A stretch of 64,000 bases of DNA from DASUBV01 sp963822485 (GCA_963822485.1 CAWGHW010000036.1:1-64000), one strand, 5' to 3'; positions 36,182 to 44,558 are shown, numbered from the stretch's first letter. Program-made: numbers and translations. The notes: a model not told the origin generated them from the letters alone.

Positions 36182-37132
36182 ATGACGCCACCACCCAGCC
36201 TTCAGGATCTCATCGACACCGTGCGCCAGGACTCCCCCAGCGAGGATCCGCTGGACCAGCTGGCCACCGCCTCCGCCGCCGTCGGCCAGCTCGAAGCCAC
36301 CAGCGACGCCCTGCTCGGCCACTTCGTGGACCGCTGCCGCCGCGGCGGCCAGTCCTGGTCGCAGATCAGCGCGGCCCTCGGGGTCAGCAAGCAGGCCGTG
36401 CACAAGCGGTTCTCCGGCCCGATCGCCGACCGGCTGATCGAGAGCCACCACCCGCCCACCTTCGAGCGGTTCACCACCCGGGCCCGCGCGGTGCTGGTGG
36501 CGGCCGACGCCGCCGCCCGGGCCCAGGGCCGCACCGAGGTCGGCGCGGAGCACCTGCTGACCGGGCTGTTCGCCGAGCCCGAAGGGCTGGCGGCCAAGGC
36601 GCTGACCGCGATGGACATCAGCCGCGAGCGGGTGGAGGAGGCCACGGGAGCCACGGGAGCCGCGGTGCCAGCCGCGTCGGCCGCCGGCACCGACGCCAGC
36701 ACCGGGTCCAGCACCGGGGCCAGCACCACCCCGGCCGGGGACCGGCTGGCGTGGTCCGCTCCGGCTCGGGACACGCTCCGGAGTGCCCTGGTCGAGGCGC
36801 TGGAGCTCGGGCACAACTACATCGGCACCGAGCACATCCTGCTCGGCCTGCTTCGCGACCCCGATGCCCCGGCCGCCCAGGTGCTGGCCCGGCTCGGCGC
36901 CACCCCGGCGGAGACCAAGGTCCGGCTGACCGAGCTGCTGCGCGGCTTCACCAAGCCGCCCGACCGCCGGCCAGTAGCCCCAGCTCAGCAGCCCCAGCTC
37001 CGCAGCCCCAGCTCAGTAAGCCCAGCTCAGCAGACCCAGCTCAGCCCAGGTCGCGGTGGCGCAGGGCGGCCAGGCCCACGGCCGCCAGCGCCACCGCGGC
37101 CCCCGTCAGCCACAGCAGGGGCGCCGCGCTGA
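36182..37132 (+). CDS. HTH protein with two Clp N-terminal (ClpN) repeats
   Basis: The reading frame gives about 316 residues. Residues 50-82 form a helix-turn-helix (RRGGQSWSQISAALGVSKQA then VHKRF). Residues 90-150 (FERFTTRARAVLVAADAAAR ... GAEHLLTGLFAEP) and 190-235 (WSAPARDTLRSALVEALELG, GTEHILLGLLRDPDAPA) are the two halves of a ClpA/ClpC N-domain, which binds substrates or adaptors. There is no AAA+ module. Such proteins are thought to act as transcriptional regulators linked to proteolysis, but no function is proven. From about 36,977 the frame runs through a 14-bp repeat and into the antisense of the permease gene, so the natural C-terminus probably lies near residue 260-275. Confidence 0.75.
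   Translation: MTPPPSLQDLIDTVRQDSPSEDPLDQLATASAAVGQLEATSDALLGHFVDRCRRGGQSWSQISAALGVSKQAVHKRFSGPIADRLIESHHPPTFERFTTRARAVLVAADAAARAQGRTEVGAEHLLTGLFAEPEGLAAKALTAMDISRERVEEATGATGAAVPAASAAGTDASTGSSTGASTTPAGDRLAWSAPARDTLRSALVEALELGHNYIGTEHILLGLLRDPDAPAAQVLARLGATPAETKVRLTELLRGFTKPPDRRPVAPAQQPQLRSPSSVSPAQQTQLSPGRGGAGRPGPRPPAPPRPPSATAGAPR
36977..37046. repeat. Five tandem copies of a 14-bp unit carrying the permease stop codon
   Basis: GCCCCAGCTCAGCA at 36977, 36991, 37005, 37019 and 37033 with 0-3 substitutions each. On the minus strand four of the five copies contain CTGAG. The TGA of the ABC permease gene (37041-37043) lies in the last copy. The other copies extend beyond it, into the 3' end of the convergent Clp-N gene. 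Confidence 0.85.
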
Positions 37133-38687
37133 GCGCTCCGCCCGGCAGCCGGGGCACGTGGCTGAACGGCGAGATGTCCAGCAGCCACTGCCCGGCCCGC
37201 AGCGCCGGCCCGAACAGCGTGATCAGCGTGGCCAGCCCCAGCGCCGTCCAGCCGGCCGCCACCGCCCACGACGACCGCAGCCCGTAGGCCAGCATCGCCA
37301 CCGCCGCCACGGCCGCCACCGCGGGCAGCTGGACCATGGCCGCGCCCAGCAGCCGCGGCACCTGGGTGCCCAGGTCCCCGGCCCGCGCCCCGTACAGCAG
37401 CCCGGTACCGAGGCCGGACGCCGCCAGCACCACCGCGGCGCCGAGCACGGTGACCGCGAGCTGGCTAACCGCCCAGCGGACCCGCCCGATCGGCGTGACC
37501 AGCACCGGGTCGGCCCGCTGGGCGCTCTCCTCGGCTTGCAGCCGCAGCACGCCCGACACCGCGTAGGCCGCCGCCACCAGCCCGGCCAGGCTCATCACGC
37601 CGGCCAGGTAGGCGTTGGTCAGGGCGGCCTGGCCGCCGATGCGCTCGAAGGCCTGCTTCAGGCCGGGGTTGTTGCCGAATAGCGAGCCGATGCCCTTGGC
37701 CACCGAGCCGACCGCGGCCCCCTCCACGAACAGGCCGAAGGTCCAGCCGATCAGGCCGGCCAGCTGGAGCCGCCAGGCCAGGCCGAGCGGCCCGCGCAGC
37801 CACCGGCCGGCGTGCGGCGGGCCGGGCCGGGCCGGGATCAGGCCGGCGCCCTGGTCGCGGTGCGCGGCCAGCGCGTAGGCCAGCCCGGCCAGGGCGGCCG
37901 CCGTCCCGGCCAGCAGCACGAGCACCCACCAGCGCGGGGCGGTGAACGGCCGGGCCAGCTCCGACCAGCCGACCGGGGACAGCCAGGACAGCCAGGTCGG
38001 GCCACGGGCGCCGGCTGAGTCGCCGATGCCGCGCAGCAGGAAGACCGCGCCCAGCACCGCGAAGGCCAGCCCCCTGGCGCCGCGCGCCGTCTCGCTGACC
38101 TGGGCCGCCACCGCGGCCACGGCGGCGAACACCAGCCCGCAGCCGCCCGCGGCCAGCCCGAACGCGACCGCCCCGGCGACGGGCAGCCCGAGCACGATCA
38201 AGACCACGGCCATCAGCACCATCACGGCCACGTTGGCCGCGGCGGCCACGGCCAGCGCGGCGGTCAGCGGCGCCTGCCGGCCGACCGCGGCCGAGCCGAC
38301 CAGCTCCAGGCGGCCCGCCTGCTCGTCGGCCCTGGTGTGCCGGATGACCAGGAACACGCTCATCAGCGCCGCGTAGACCGCGGCGTAGGTCAGGAACCGC
38401 CAGTCGGTCAGCGCGCCCAGCGAGCTGCCGTGCAGCTGCCCGTACAGGAACGACAGCGCCGGGTTCTTGCCCACCGTGACCGCGATCGCCTCGCGGCTGG
38501 CCCCGGTCGGGTACAGCTTCTTCAGCCCGAAGGCGATCTCCGCGGTGATCAGGGCGGCCACGTAGATCCAGACCGGGAGCATGATCCGGTCTCGCCGGAC
38601 CGCCAGCCGGGCCAGCTCGCGCACGCCGGCCAGGGCGCCGCCCGCTTCGGCAGCCGGGGCGGCCCGGTCCAGCGTGGCCGCGCTCAC
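37041..38687 (-). CDS. ABC-2 type exporter permease (two-module)
   Basis: A 548-residue membrane protein starting at GTG 38687, overlapping the ATPase stop by 4 bases. It has twelve helices in two sets of about six (LPVWIYVAALITAEIAFGL, FLTYAAVYAALMSVFLVIRH, AALAVAAAANVAVMVLMAVV ... LAGLIGWTFGLFVEGAAVGS, LAGLVAAAYAVSGVLRLQAE). The fused two-module permease with TRADEQAGRLELVGSAAVGR resembles the tetronasin and polyketide antibiotic exporters of Streptomyces (TnrB3-like). With the preceding ATPase it forms a drug exporter controlled by the divergent MarR-like regulator. The end was chosen at TGA 37041. Confidence 0.88.
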   Translation of the reverse strand: MSAATLDRAAPAAEAGGALAGVRELARLAVRRDRIMLPVWIYVAALITAEIAFGLKKLYPTGASREAIAVTVGKNPALSFLYGQLHGSSLGALTDWRFLTYAAVYAALMSVFLVIRHTRADEQAGRLELVGSAAVGRQAPLTAALAVAAAANVAVMVLMAVVLIVLGLPVAGAVAFGLAAGGCGLVFAAVAAVAAQVSETARGARGLAFAVLGAVFLLRGIGDSAGARGPTWLSWLSPVGWSELARPFTAPRWWVLVLLAGTAAALAGLAYALAAHRDQGAGLIPARPGPPHAGRWLRGPLGLAWRLQLAGLIGWTFGLFVEGAAVGSVAKGIGSLFGNNPGLKQAFERIGGQAALTNAYLAGVMSLAGLVAAAYAVSGVLRLQAEESAQRADPVLVTPIGRVRWAVSQLAVTVLGAAVVLAASGLGTGLLYGARAGDLGTQVPRLLGAAMVQLPAVAAVAAVAMLAYGLRSSWAVAAGWTALGLATLITLFGPALRAGQWLLDISPFSHVPRLPGGALSAAPLLWLTGAAVALAAVGLAALRHRDLG

Positions 38688-39664
38688 GCCGACTGCCCCG
38701 CGGGCTGCGCGTCGGCCCCGTCGGCCGACTCGGCCGAGTCGGCCGGGTCGGCCGCGTAGTGGCGCAGGAACAGCTCCTCCAGCGTCGGCGGCTGGCTGAC
38801 CAGGCTGCGCACCCCGGCCGCGACCAGCCGCCGGAGCAACTCGGCCAGCTGGTCGGCGTCCACCTCGCAGCGCACCCGGCACGACCGTCCCCCGGGCGCG
38901 CCGTCGGCCGCCGGGCTGGTGTCCACCACCAGGTCATGCACCCCCGGCAGCGCGTCCAGCCCCTCCGGCGGGCCGGCCAGCTCGGCGGCGATGGAGGTCC
39001 GGGTCAGGTGGCGCAGCTCGGCCAGCGTCCCGGTCTCCACCGTCCGCCCCGCCCGGATGATCGTCACCCGGTCGCACAGCGCCTCCACCTCGGACAGGAT
39101 GTGGCTGGACAGCAGCACCGTGCGGCCGCCCTGGCGCTCCTCCTCGATGCACTCCCGGAACGCCGCCTCCATCAGCGGGTCAAGCCCGCTGGTCGGCTCG
39201 TCCAGGATCAGCAGGTCCGCGTCCGAGGCCAGCGCCGCGATCAGCGCCACCTTCTGCCGGTTGCCCTTGGAGTAGGCGCGGGTCTTCTTGGCCGGGTCCA
39301 GGTCGAATCGCTTCAGCAGCGCCGCCCGCCGGTCGGCGTTCAGCTCACCACGCAGCCGCCCGAGCAGGTCGATGACCTCGCCGCCGGTCAGGTTGGGCCA
39401 CAGCGTCACGTCGCCGGGCACGTAGGCCAGCCGCCGGTGCAGCGCCACCGCCTGCCGCCACGGGTCGCCGCCCAGCAGCCGGGCCGTGCCGCCGTCCGCC
39501 CGCAGCAGGCCCAGCAGCACCCGGATCGTGGTGGTCTTCCCGGCGCCGTTGGGGCCCAGGAAGCCGTGTACCTCGCCCGCGGCCACGCTGAGATCCAGCC
39601 CGTCCAGCGCTAGGGTCTTGCCGTACGACTTGCGCAGGCCCGAGACCTCGATCGCCTGAGTCAC
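38684..39664 (-). CDS. ABC transporter ATP-binding protein
   Basis: A 326-residue ATPase of the DrrA group. Walker A GPNGAGKTTTIRVL, Q-loop region YVPGDVTLWPNLTGGEVIDL, signature AYSKGNRQKVALIAAL (SKGNRQK in place of LSGGQ), Walker B LLILDEPTSGLDP, H-loop VLLSSHILSEVEAL. The C-terminal 100 residues, with the acidic Ala/Asp/Ser tail ADPADSAESADGADAQPAG, follow the DrrA pattern. The tail is encoded by a 9-bp GTCGGCCGA-like repeat at about 38705-38755. It is translationally coupled to the permease and divergent from the MarR-like gene. Confidence 0.92.
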   Translation of the reverse strand: MTQAIEVSGLRKSYGKTLALDGLDLSVAAGEVHGFLGPNGAGKTTTIRVLLGLLRADGGTARLLGGDPWRQAVALHRRLAYVPGDVTLWPNLTGGEVIDLLGRLRGELNADRRAALLKRFDLDPAKKTRAYSKGNRQKVALIAALASDADLLILDEPTSGLDPLMEAAFRECIEEERQGGRTVLLSSHILSEVEALCDRVTIIRAGRTVETGTLAELRHLTRTSIAAELAGPPEGLDALPGVHDLVVDTSPAADGAPGGRSCRVRCEVDADQLAELLRRLVAAGVRSLVSQPPTLEELFLRHYAADPADSAESADGADAQPAGQSA

Positions 39665-39681
39665 GGCCGTTAGCCTACACT

Positions 39682-39703
39682 AAATTCAGGAACTTCTGAA
39701 TTT
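39682..39703. promoter_or_regulatory. 22-bp palindrome between ABC exporter and MarR-like gene, probable operator
   Basis: AAATTCAG-GAACTT-CTGAATTT is perfect in its 8-bp arms. It lies 18 bp before the ATPase start and 27 bp before the GTG at 39730. AT-rich palindromes of this size in a divergent promoter are typical MarR/GbsR sites. Confidence 0.7.
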
Positions 39704-39729
39704 CCCAAACGAAAGGTTGACCCCAGCCC

Positions 39730-40293
39730 GTGTCAGCACCTCCCAGCCGCAGTCCGGGCGACCCGGCCCTGGCCCCGGTGCCGACGGCCGGCCGGTCCGG
39801 CGACGGCGTGGCGGCTGGCCCTGACGCCGGGGCCGGCCAGGCCGTCAGCCAGTTCACCGAGCGGTTCGCCAGCGCGCTGACCGAGATGGGCGTGCCCCGG
39901 ATGCCCGCCCGGGTGTTCGTGGCCCTGCTCACCTCCGACGCCGGCCGGCTGACCGCGGCCGAGATCGGCGCCGCCCTGCAGGCCAGCCCGGCCGCGGTGT
40001 CCGGCGCCGTCCGTTACCTGGTCCAGATCGGCCTGGTCGCCCGGGCCAGCGAGCCGGGCACGCGCCGGCTGGCCTACAGCGTGCCCGAGGACGTCTGGCA
40101 GCACATGATCGAGGCCCGCAACGCGGAGATGGCCCGCTGGGCGCGCATCCTGCGCGAGGGCGCCGACCTGCTCAGCGACAGCCCGGCGGGCGCGCGGGTG
40201 GCCGAGACCGCCGAGTACTTCGACTTCGTGGTCGGCGAGCTGCCCGGCGTGCAGGCCCGGTGGGAGCAGTACCGGGCCCGGCAGGCAAAATGA
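39730..40293 (+). CDS. MarR/GbsR-family transcriptional regulator
   Basis: A 187-residue protein with a winged helix: FTERFASALTEMGVPRMPAR, VFVALLTSDAGRLTAAEIGA, ALQASPAAVSGAVRYLVQIG and LVARASEPGTRRLAYSV. A C-terminal helical dimerisation part (EDVWQHMIEARNAEMARWAR) follows. This is the GbsR-like subgroup next to polyketide antibiotic exporters in actinomycetes. The N-terminal 38 residues (GTG 39730) are Pro/Gly/Ala-rich and probably disordered; a later start cannot be excluded. It presumably represses the divergent ABC exporter via the palindrome at 39682-39703. Confidence 0.85.
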   Translation: MSAPPSRSPGDPALAPVPTAGRSGDGVAAGPDAGAGQAVSQFTERFASALTEMGVPRMPARVFVALLTSDAGRLTAAEIGAALQASPAAVSGAVRYLVQIGLVARASEPGTRRLAYSVPEDVWQHMIEARNAEMARWARILREGADLLSDSPAGARVAETAEYFDFVVGELPGVQARWEQYRARQAK

Positions 40294-40401
40294 CCGGCGG
40301 TCAGGACCAGGGCGCCCGGTCGGTGGGCCAGAATTTATGTTTGCCGCTCAGTGTTGGTAAGACTAATAAGCAACATCGGCGGCTAGAGAGCTAGAGAGGC
40401 T

Positions 40402-41328
40402 GTGACCGTGGGGCGCGATCCAGGGGACCTATACGAGCTGATTCCCGGCGCGGCCGAGCCAGGCGACCACCTCGTCATGCTCTATTACCTCGATGGCTTC
40501 ATCGATGCCGGCAGCGCCGGGCGCCTGCTGACGACACACCTGACCAGCTCGCTCGAGCACGAAGAGGTGGCCAGGTTCGACGTGGACGCGCTGATCGACT
40601 ACCGGTCGCGCCGTCCCGTGATGAGCTACGCCAAGGACCACTGGGAGGACTACGAGACTCCCGAGCTGACGCTGTCCCTGGTCCGCGACGCGGAGGGCAG
40701 CCCGTTCCTGCTGCTCAACGGCCTGGAGCCGGACCGCGAGTGGGAGACGTTCACCACCGCCGTGCGGCAGCTGACCGCCCGGCTGGGCGTGCGGCTCAGC
40801 GTGAGCTTTCACGGCATCCCCATGGGCGTCCCGCACACCCGGCAGCTCGGGGTGACCGCCCACTCCACCCAGCCCAACCTGATCGACGGCTACCGGCCGC
40901 TGGTCGACAAGCTCCAGGTGCCGGGCAGCGCCAGCGCCCTGCTGGAGTACCGGCTGGGCCAGGAGGACCGGGCCGCGGTCGGGTTCGCCGTGCACGTGCC
41001 CCACTACCTGGCCCAGGCCGCCTACCCGGCCGCGGCGGTCACGCTGCTGGAGTCCGTGCAGCGGGCCGCCGACCTGGTGCTGCCCGGTGACACGCTGCGC
41101 GAGGCCGCGCACCGCACCGACCTGGAGATCGCGCGCCAGGTCGAGGACTCGGCCGAGGTGACCGAGGTCGTCCAGGCGCTCGAGCAGCAGTACGACGCGT
41201 TCACGGCGGGCCGCGAGAACCTGCTGGGCAGCGACGGGGAGCCGATGCCCACGGCCGAGGAGCTGGGGGCCGAGTTCGAGCGCTTCCTGGCCGAGCAGCA
41301 GGGCCGCGGCGACTTCCCGGAGAGCTAA
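40402..41328 (+). CDS. PAC2 family protein (proteasome-assembly-chaperone-like)
   Basis: A 308-residue protein from GTG 40402. PAC2-type segments: GDHLVMLYYLDGFIDAGSAG, LEHEEVARFDVDALIDYRSR, FLLLNGLEPDREWETFTTAV, LSVSFHGIPMGVPHTRQLGV and VGFAVHVPHYLAQAAYPAAA. Actinobacteria carrying a 20S proteasome have several PAC2 homologues. The role in assembly is shown for eukaryotes and archaea and is only inferred here. The C-terminal 60 residues are acidic and helical. The gene ends with FPES and a repeated stop region. Confidence 0.85.
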   Translation: MTVGRDPGDLYELIPGAAEPGDHLVMLYYLDGFIDAGSAGRLLTTHLTSSLEHEEVARFDVDALIDYRSRRPVMSYAKDHWEDYETPELTLSLVRDAEGSPFLLLNGLEPDREWETFTTAVRQLTARLGVRLSVSFHGIPMGVPHTRQLGVTAHSTQPNLIDGYRPLVDKLQVPGSASALLEYRLGQEDRAAVGFAVHVPHYLAQAAYPAAAVTLLESVQRAADLVLPGDTLREAAHRTDLEIARQVEDSAEVTEVVQALEQQYDAFTAGRENLLGSDGEPMPTAEELGAEFERFLAEQQGRGDFPES

Positions 41329-41366
41329 GGCAATTCCCGGAGAGCTAACCCGCCCCGGAGAGCTAG
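41314..41366. repeat. Stop-anchored repeat after the PAC2 gene, 3 copies, 19-20 bp period
   Basis: TTCCCGGAGAGCTAA occurs at 41314-41328, where its TAA is the PAC2 stop, and again at 41334-41348. CCCCGGAGAGCTAG follows at 41353-41366 and supplies the minus-strand TAG of the carbonic anhydrase gene. Confidence 0.85.
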
Positions 41367-41851
41367 CTCACCTCGTTCAGCTGGCCGGTGGCCACGTCGA
41401 ACACGAAGCCCCGGATGGCGTCGGTGTGCGGCACGAACGGGCTGGCCTTGATCCGGGCGATGCTCTGGCGCACGTCGGCATCCAGGTCGGCGAAGGACTC
41501 GGCGGCCCACGGCGGCTTGATGCCGGTGTCCTGCTGGATGGCGGCCTTGAAGTCGTCATCGGTGAAGGTCAGCATGCCGCAGTCGGTGTGATGGATGAGC
41601 ACGATCTCCCTGGTGCCCAGCAGCCGCTGGCTGATGGCCAGCGAGCGGATCTCGTCCTCGGTCACGACCCCGCCCGCGTTCCTGATCACGTGCGCCTCGC
41701 CCAGGCCCAGGCCCAGGATGCCGTAGACGTTGAGCCGCGCGTCCATGCACGCGATGACGGCGACGCCGGACGACGGCGGCATCGGCAGCGGGCCGGAGAA
41801 GGACGCCGCGTACTGCTGGTTGTTGGCCACCAAACGGTCAGTCTCGGACAT
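41363..41851 (-). CDS. Beta-carbonic anhydrase
   Basis: A 162-residue enzyme that interconverts CO2 and bicarbonate. The zinc ligands are Cys in VAVIACMDARLN (with the Asp-Arg dyad) and His-x-x-Cys in VLIHHTDCGMLTF. HVIRNAGGVVTEDEIRSLAI follows the family pattern. The short C-terminus (GFVFDVATGQLNEV) is typical of the small mycobacterial Rv1284-like group. It is convergent with the PAC2 gene, and the TAG sits within the third copy of the repeat. Confidence 0.93.
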   Translation of the reverse strand: MSETDRLVANNQQYAASFSGPLPMPPSSGVAVIACMDARLNVYGILGLGLGEAHVIRNAGGVVTEDEIRSLAISQRLLGTREIVLIHHTDCGMLTFTDDDFKAAIQQDTGIKPPWAAESFADLDADVRQSIARIKASPFVPHTDAIRGFVFDVATGQLNEVS

Positions 41852-41979
41852 GAGCTGTCCTCTCGGTCGAGGGCGTGGATCACGGCCAGTCTAGATACAC
41901 ATAATTCAGATAGGAATAAGGGCCAAAGGCCCGGTGCAGGCGGGGCCGCGGCGGGCGCGTGGGTGGCGATACTTTGAGC

Positions 41980-42891
41980 ATGAGCGGCGAGGTCGCGGGG
42001 CAGGCGGTCAATGCCGTGCTGGCGCCTCCGCAGGCGGAGCGATTCGCGGGGGTCGCCGGCGTGGATACGGGTCGGCTGGTGCTGAACGAGACCGGGATGA
42101 ACAAGCTGGTCCTGCTCGACTCCGATCGGGTGTTCCTGTTTCCGCGTTCGGCTGCCGGCGTCGAGTGGTTCGAGCGAGAACTGGCCGCCTACCGCGCCCT
42201 GGCCAGGACGCAGCTGCGCGTCGTGCCGCGCCTGCTGGGCCGCTGGGAGGATCCGGAAATCTACCCGTTCCCCTTCGCGGCCGTGACCCGCATGCGCGGC
42301 GAGGTGCCGGCCGAGCCCGAGGCTTACATCGAGGAGCTGGGCGAGGTCATCGCCTGCTGGCATGAGCTCGAGCCGCCCGCGCTGGCCGGGGCGCGCCCTC
42401 CTCGTCACCACGACGCCGGTCATCATCGCTGGCTGCGCAGAGCCCTGGACCCGGCAACGAGTGCCGCGGCGGCCGCTGAGGCCGCGGATCGCCTGGGCCG
42501 GCCCGGACGGGCCACGGCGTGGGCGGACCTGCTGGCCAGCGCCGCCCAGCTCGCGCCGGTGCTGGTCCACGGCGACATTCACGCCGACCAGTTGCTGGCC
42601 GACGGCGGCAGGCTGACCGGCATCATCGACTGGGAGACGGCCCGGGTCGACCACCCGTTCTGGGATTTCGACTTGGGCGAGTGGGGTACCGGGTTGTGGC
42701 GGCGCCGCCGCCGCGACCTCAGCGCCCTATGGGCGCGGGGATGGCGCGCGTATGCCCGGGCCCGCGGCCTGGACCTCGGCTCCGGCCCGCTGGAGACCGC
42801 CTTTCGCCTCCGGCACGCGCTTGGTCTGCTCGCCGATCCCGGTGATCCCGCTGTCGTCGGCACGATCGAAGAGCACCTCGCGCACGTATAA
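41980..42891 (+). CDS. Aminoglycoside phosphotransferase (APH) family kinase
   Basis: About 303 residues from ATG 41980. Kinase-like fold with KLVLLDSDRVFLFPR as the N-lobe Lys region. The catalytic loop is VLVHGDIHADQLL: the Asp base is present, but Gln replaces the usual metal-binding Asn. The following strand LTGIIDWETARVDHPFWDFD has Asp-Trp-Glu where DxG/DxD is common. A C-terminal helical lobe completes it. Substrates of this large family vary (aminoglycosides, choline, macrolides, homoserine) and cannot be told from sequence. Resistance should not be assumed. Confidence 0.8.
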   Translation: MSGEVAGQAVNAVLAPPQAERFAGVAGVDTGRLVLNETGMNKLVLLDSDRVFLFPRSAAGVEWFERELAAYRALARTQLRVVPRLLGRWEDPEIYPFPFAAVTRMRGEVPAEPEAYIEELGEVIACWHELEPPALAGARPPRHHDAGHHRWLRRALDPATSAAAAAEAADRLGRPGRATAWADLLASAAQLAPVLVHGDIHADQLLADGGRLTGIIDWETARVDHPFWDFDLGEWGTGLWRRRRRDLSALWARGWRAYARARGLDLGSGPLETAFRLRHALGLLADPGDPAVVGTIEEHLAHV

Positions 42892-43177
42892 CAGCTCCGT
42901 CGGGCGGCCGGTGCCGCGTGCTTGCGGCTGGCCGGTGCACTCCTGCGAACGGCTCAGCGAGCACCGCGGTGGCCTTTGGCCCGCGGTCACCGCGTGTCAC
43001 GGCGCGGGCACCGGGGCCGCGCGCGGGAGACTGAATACCCAAGCTTGGGGAACGCTAGGAACAAGCGCGGCGCGGCGGGGGTATGCCGCAGTCACCGGCA
43101 TCGCGGCGCGCCCGCCAGGAGGCAGCGCTGCGAGCCGGGCCAACTCAATGGGCCGGCGCCGCGGCAACGGGGGTGTC

Positions 43178-44483
43178 ATGAACCGGTCTGCGGTGCGGGA
43201 GTTCCATGCGCCGGGGGTCAGCGTGCCGCGGGGCGAGCTGCTGGTGCCCACCCAGGTCGGTGACCCGGCGCGGGGGCCGCTGATGTGCCCGGCGGGACCG
43301 CTCATCGGCGGGTCGCTGCAGCGCAAGGGCTGGCGGGCCGCCGCGGCGCCGGTCCCGGTGCTGGACGACCTGGGCCGCGATCTGGGCGGCGGGGCCGCCG
43401 TCTACCTGGTGACCTGCGCCCAGCGCGGCGGCCAGACCGCCGCCCTGGCCGCCGCCGCCTCGCCCGACGACCGGCGGGCCGCCGCCGCGGCCAGCGCCGC
43501 GGTGGAGGAGTGGGCGGCCGTGGCGGGCACCCGCCGGCTGCTGACCGCCGGCCGCCCGTGGTGCGCCGGAGCGCTGAACGCCCTGGCCACGGCCAGGGCC
43601 GCGGTCAGCGAGCAGGCCGGCCGGGAGCAGAGCTGGCCGGGAGCAAGCTGGCCGGGCGGTGCACGTCTACGGCGAGCTGGCCGCCCCGCCCGAGGCGGCC
43701 GAGGAACTGGCCCGGCGGGGCGTGGTCGCCACCGGGACGCTGGAGGGCATCCCCCAGGGCGACATCGTGATCTTCCCGGCGCACGGCGTGCCGCCCGCGG
43801 TGCGGGCTGAGGCGGTGGCCCGCGGCCTGGCCGTGGTGGACGCCACCTGCCCGTTCGTCGCCCACGCCCAGGACCAGGCGGCGCGGCTGGCCGAGCGCGG
43901 CGACGACGTCGTGCTCATCGGCCACCCTGGCCAGCGGACCGCCGACGCGATCACCGGCTGCGCGCAGCGGGCGGCGGTGGTGGAGTCCGCGGGCGGCACC
44001 GCCACCCTCCAGGTGACCGACGCGCGCCGGGTGTCCTACCTGCTCCAGCCGGGCATCCCGGTCGAGTGGTCCGGCCCGGTGACCGGGGCGCTGCGGTCCC
44101 GGTTCCCGGCCGCGCGGGGGCCGAACCCGGACGGATTCTGCTACGCGCCGTCGGACCGGGCCCAGACGATCAAGGCCATCGCGGCCGACTGCGAGCTGAT
44201 GCTGGTGCTCGGCGACGCCGACAGCGCCGACGCCCGGACGCTATCGGCGCTGGCCCGCGACTGCGGGACCAAGACCCAGGTCATCGCCGCGGTCGGCGAC
44301 CTGACTCCGGCCATGCTGGCCGGGGTGTCGGCCATCGGCCTGGCCCAGTCCGTGTCGGCGCCGTCGGCGCTGGCCAGCGAGGTGACCACCGCGCTGTCCG
44401 GCCTGGGCCCGCTCAGCGTGGTCCGCCGCCAGGTCAGCTCGCAGATCACCGACGAGCAGCCGAGCGAGCCGGCCCCGATCTGA
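43178..44483 (+). pseudogene. Divergent IspH/LytB-like Fe-S protein with N-terminal extension, one frameshift
   Basis: From ATG 43178 an N-terminal extension of about 125 residues (LLVPTQVGDPARGPLMCPAG) precedes an IspH-like core. All three 4Fe-4S cysteines of IspH can be placed: RPWCAGALNAL, VVDATCPFVAH and DGFCYAPSDRA. Against E. coli IspH (by eye), His41 is Ala (YGELAAPPEA), His124 is Gln and Glu126 Thr (LIGHPGQRTADAI), and Ser226-Asn227 are Ala-Asp (LGDADSADA). The AHGV His and a later SAP Ser remain. Loss of these diphosphate- and proton-handling residues argues against HMBPP reduction. A frame change near 43,655, in a GGCCGGGAGCA-rich repeat, joins the two parts. It is first in the operon with metF and the MetE-like genes. 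Confidence 0.75.
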
Positions 44484-44558
44484 CCGGCCCCGATCTGACC
44501 GGCCCCGATCTCAGCGGCCCCGAGCTGACCGGCGCAGGTCTGACCGGCACTGATCTGA
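44469..44558 (+). repeat. Six tandem 15-bp units starting at the IspH-like stop codon
   Basis: CCGGCCCCGATCTGA at 44469, 44484, 44499, 44514, 44529 and 44544, with drift in the later copies. The TGA of the IspH-like gene (44481-44483) is the end of copy 1; copies 2, 4, 5 and 6 also end in TGA. Confidence 0.9.

Noticed and set aside
37047..37132. Last 28 residues of the Clp-N reading frame
   Set aside because: They are antisense to the permease gene and Pro/Ala/Arg-rich; a natural stop was probably lost in the 14-bp repeat.
42892..43177. Possible cobalamin or SAM riboswitch before the IspH-like/MetF operon
   Set aside because: The region has GCCAGGAGGCAGC and other riboswitch-like fragments, but the conserved B12 box (GCCACTG) and the SAM-I/IV core could not be placed in order. 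A covariance search with the Cobalamin and SAM-IV models would settle it.
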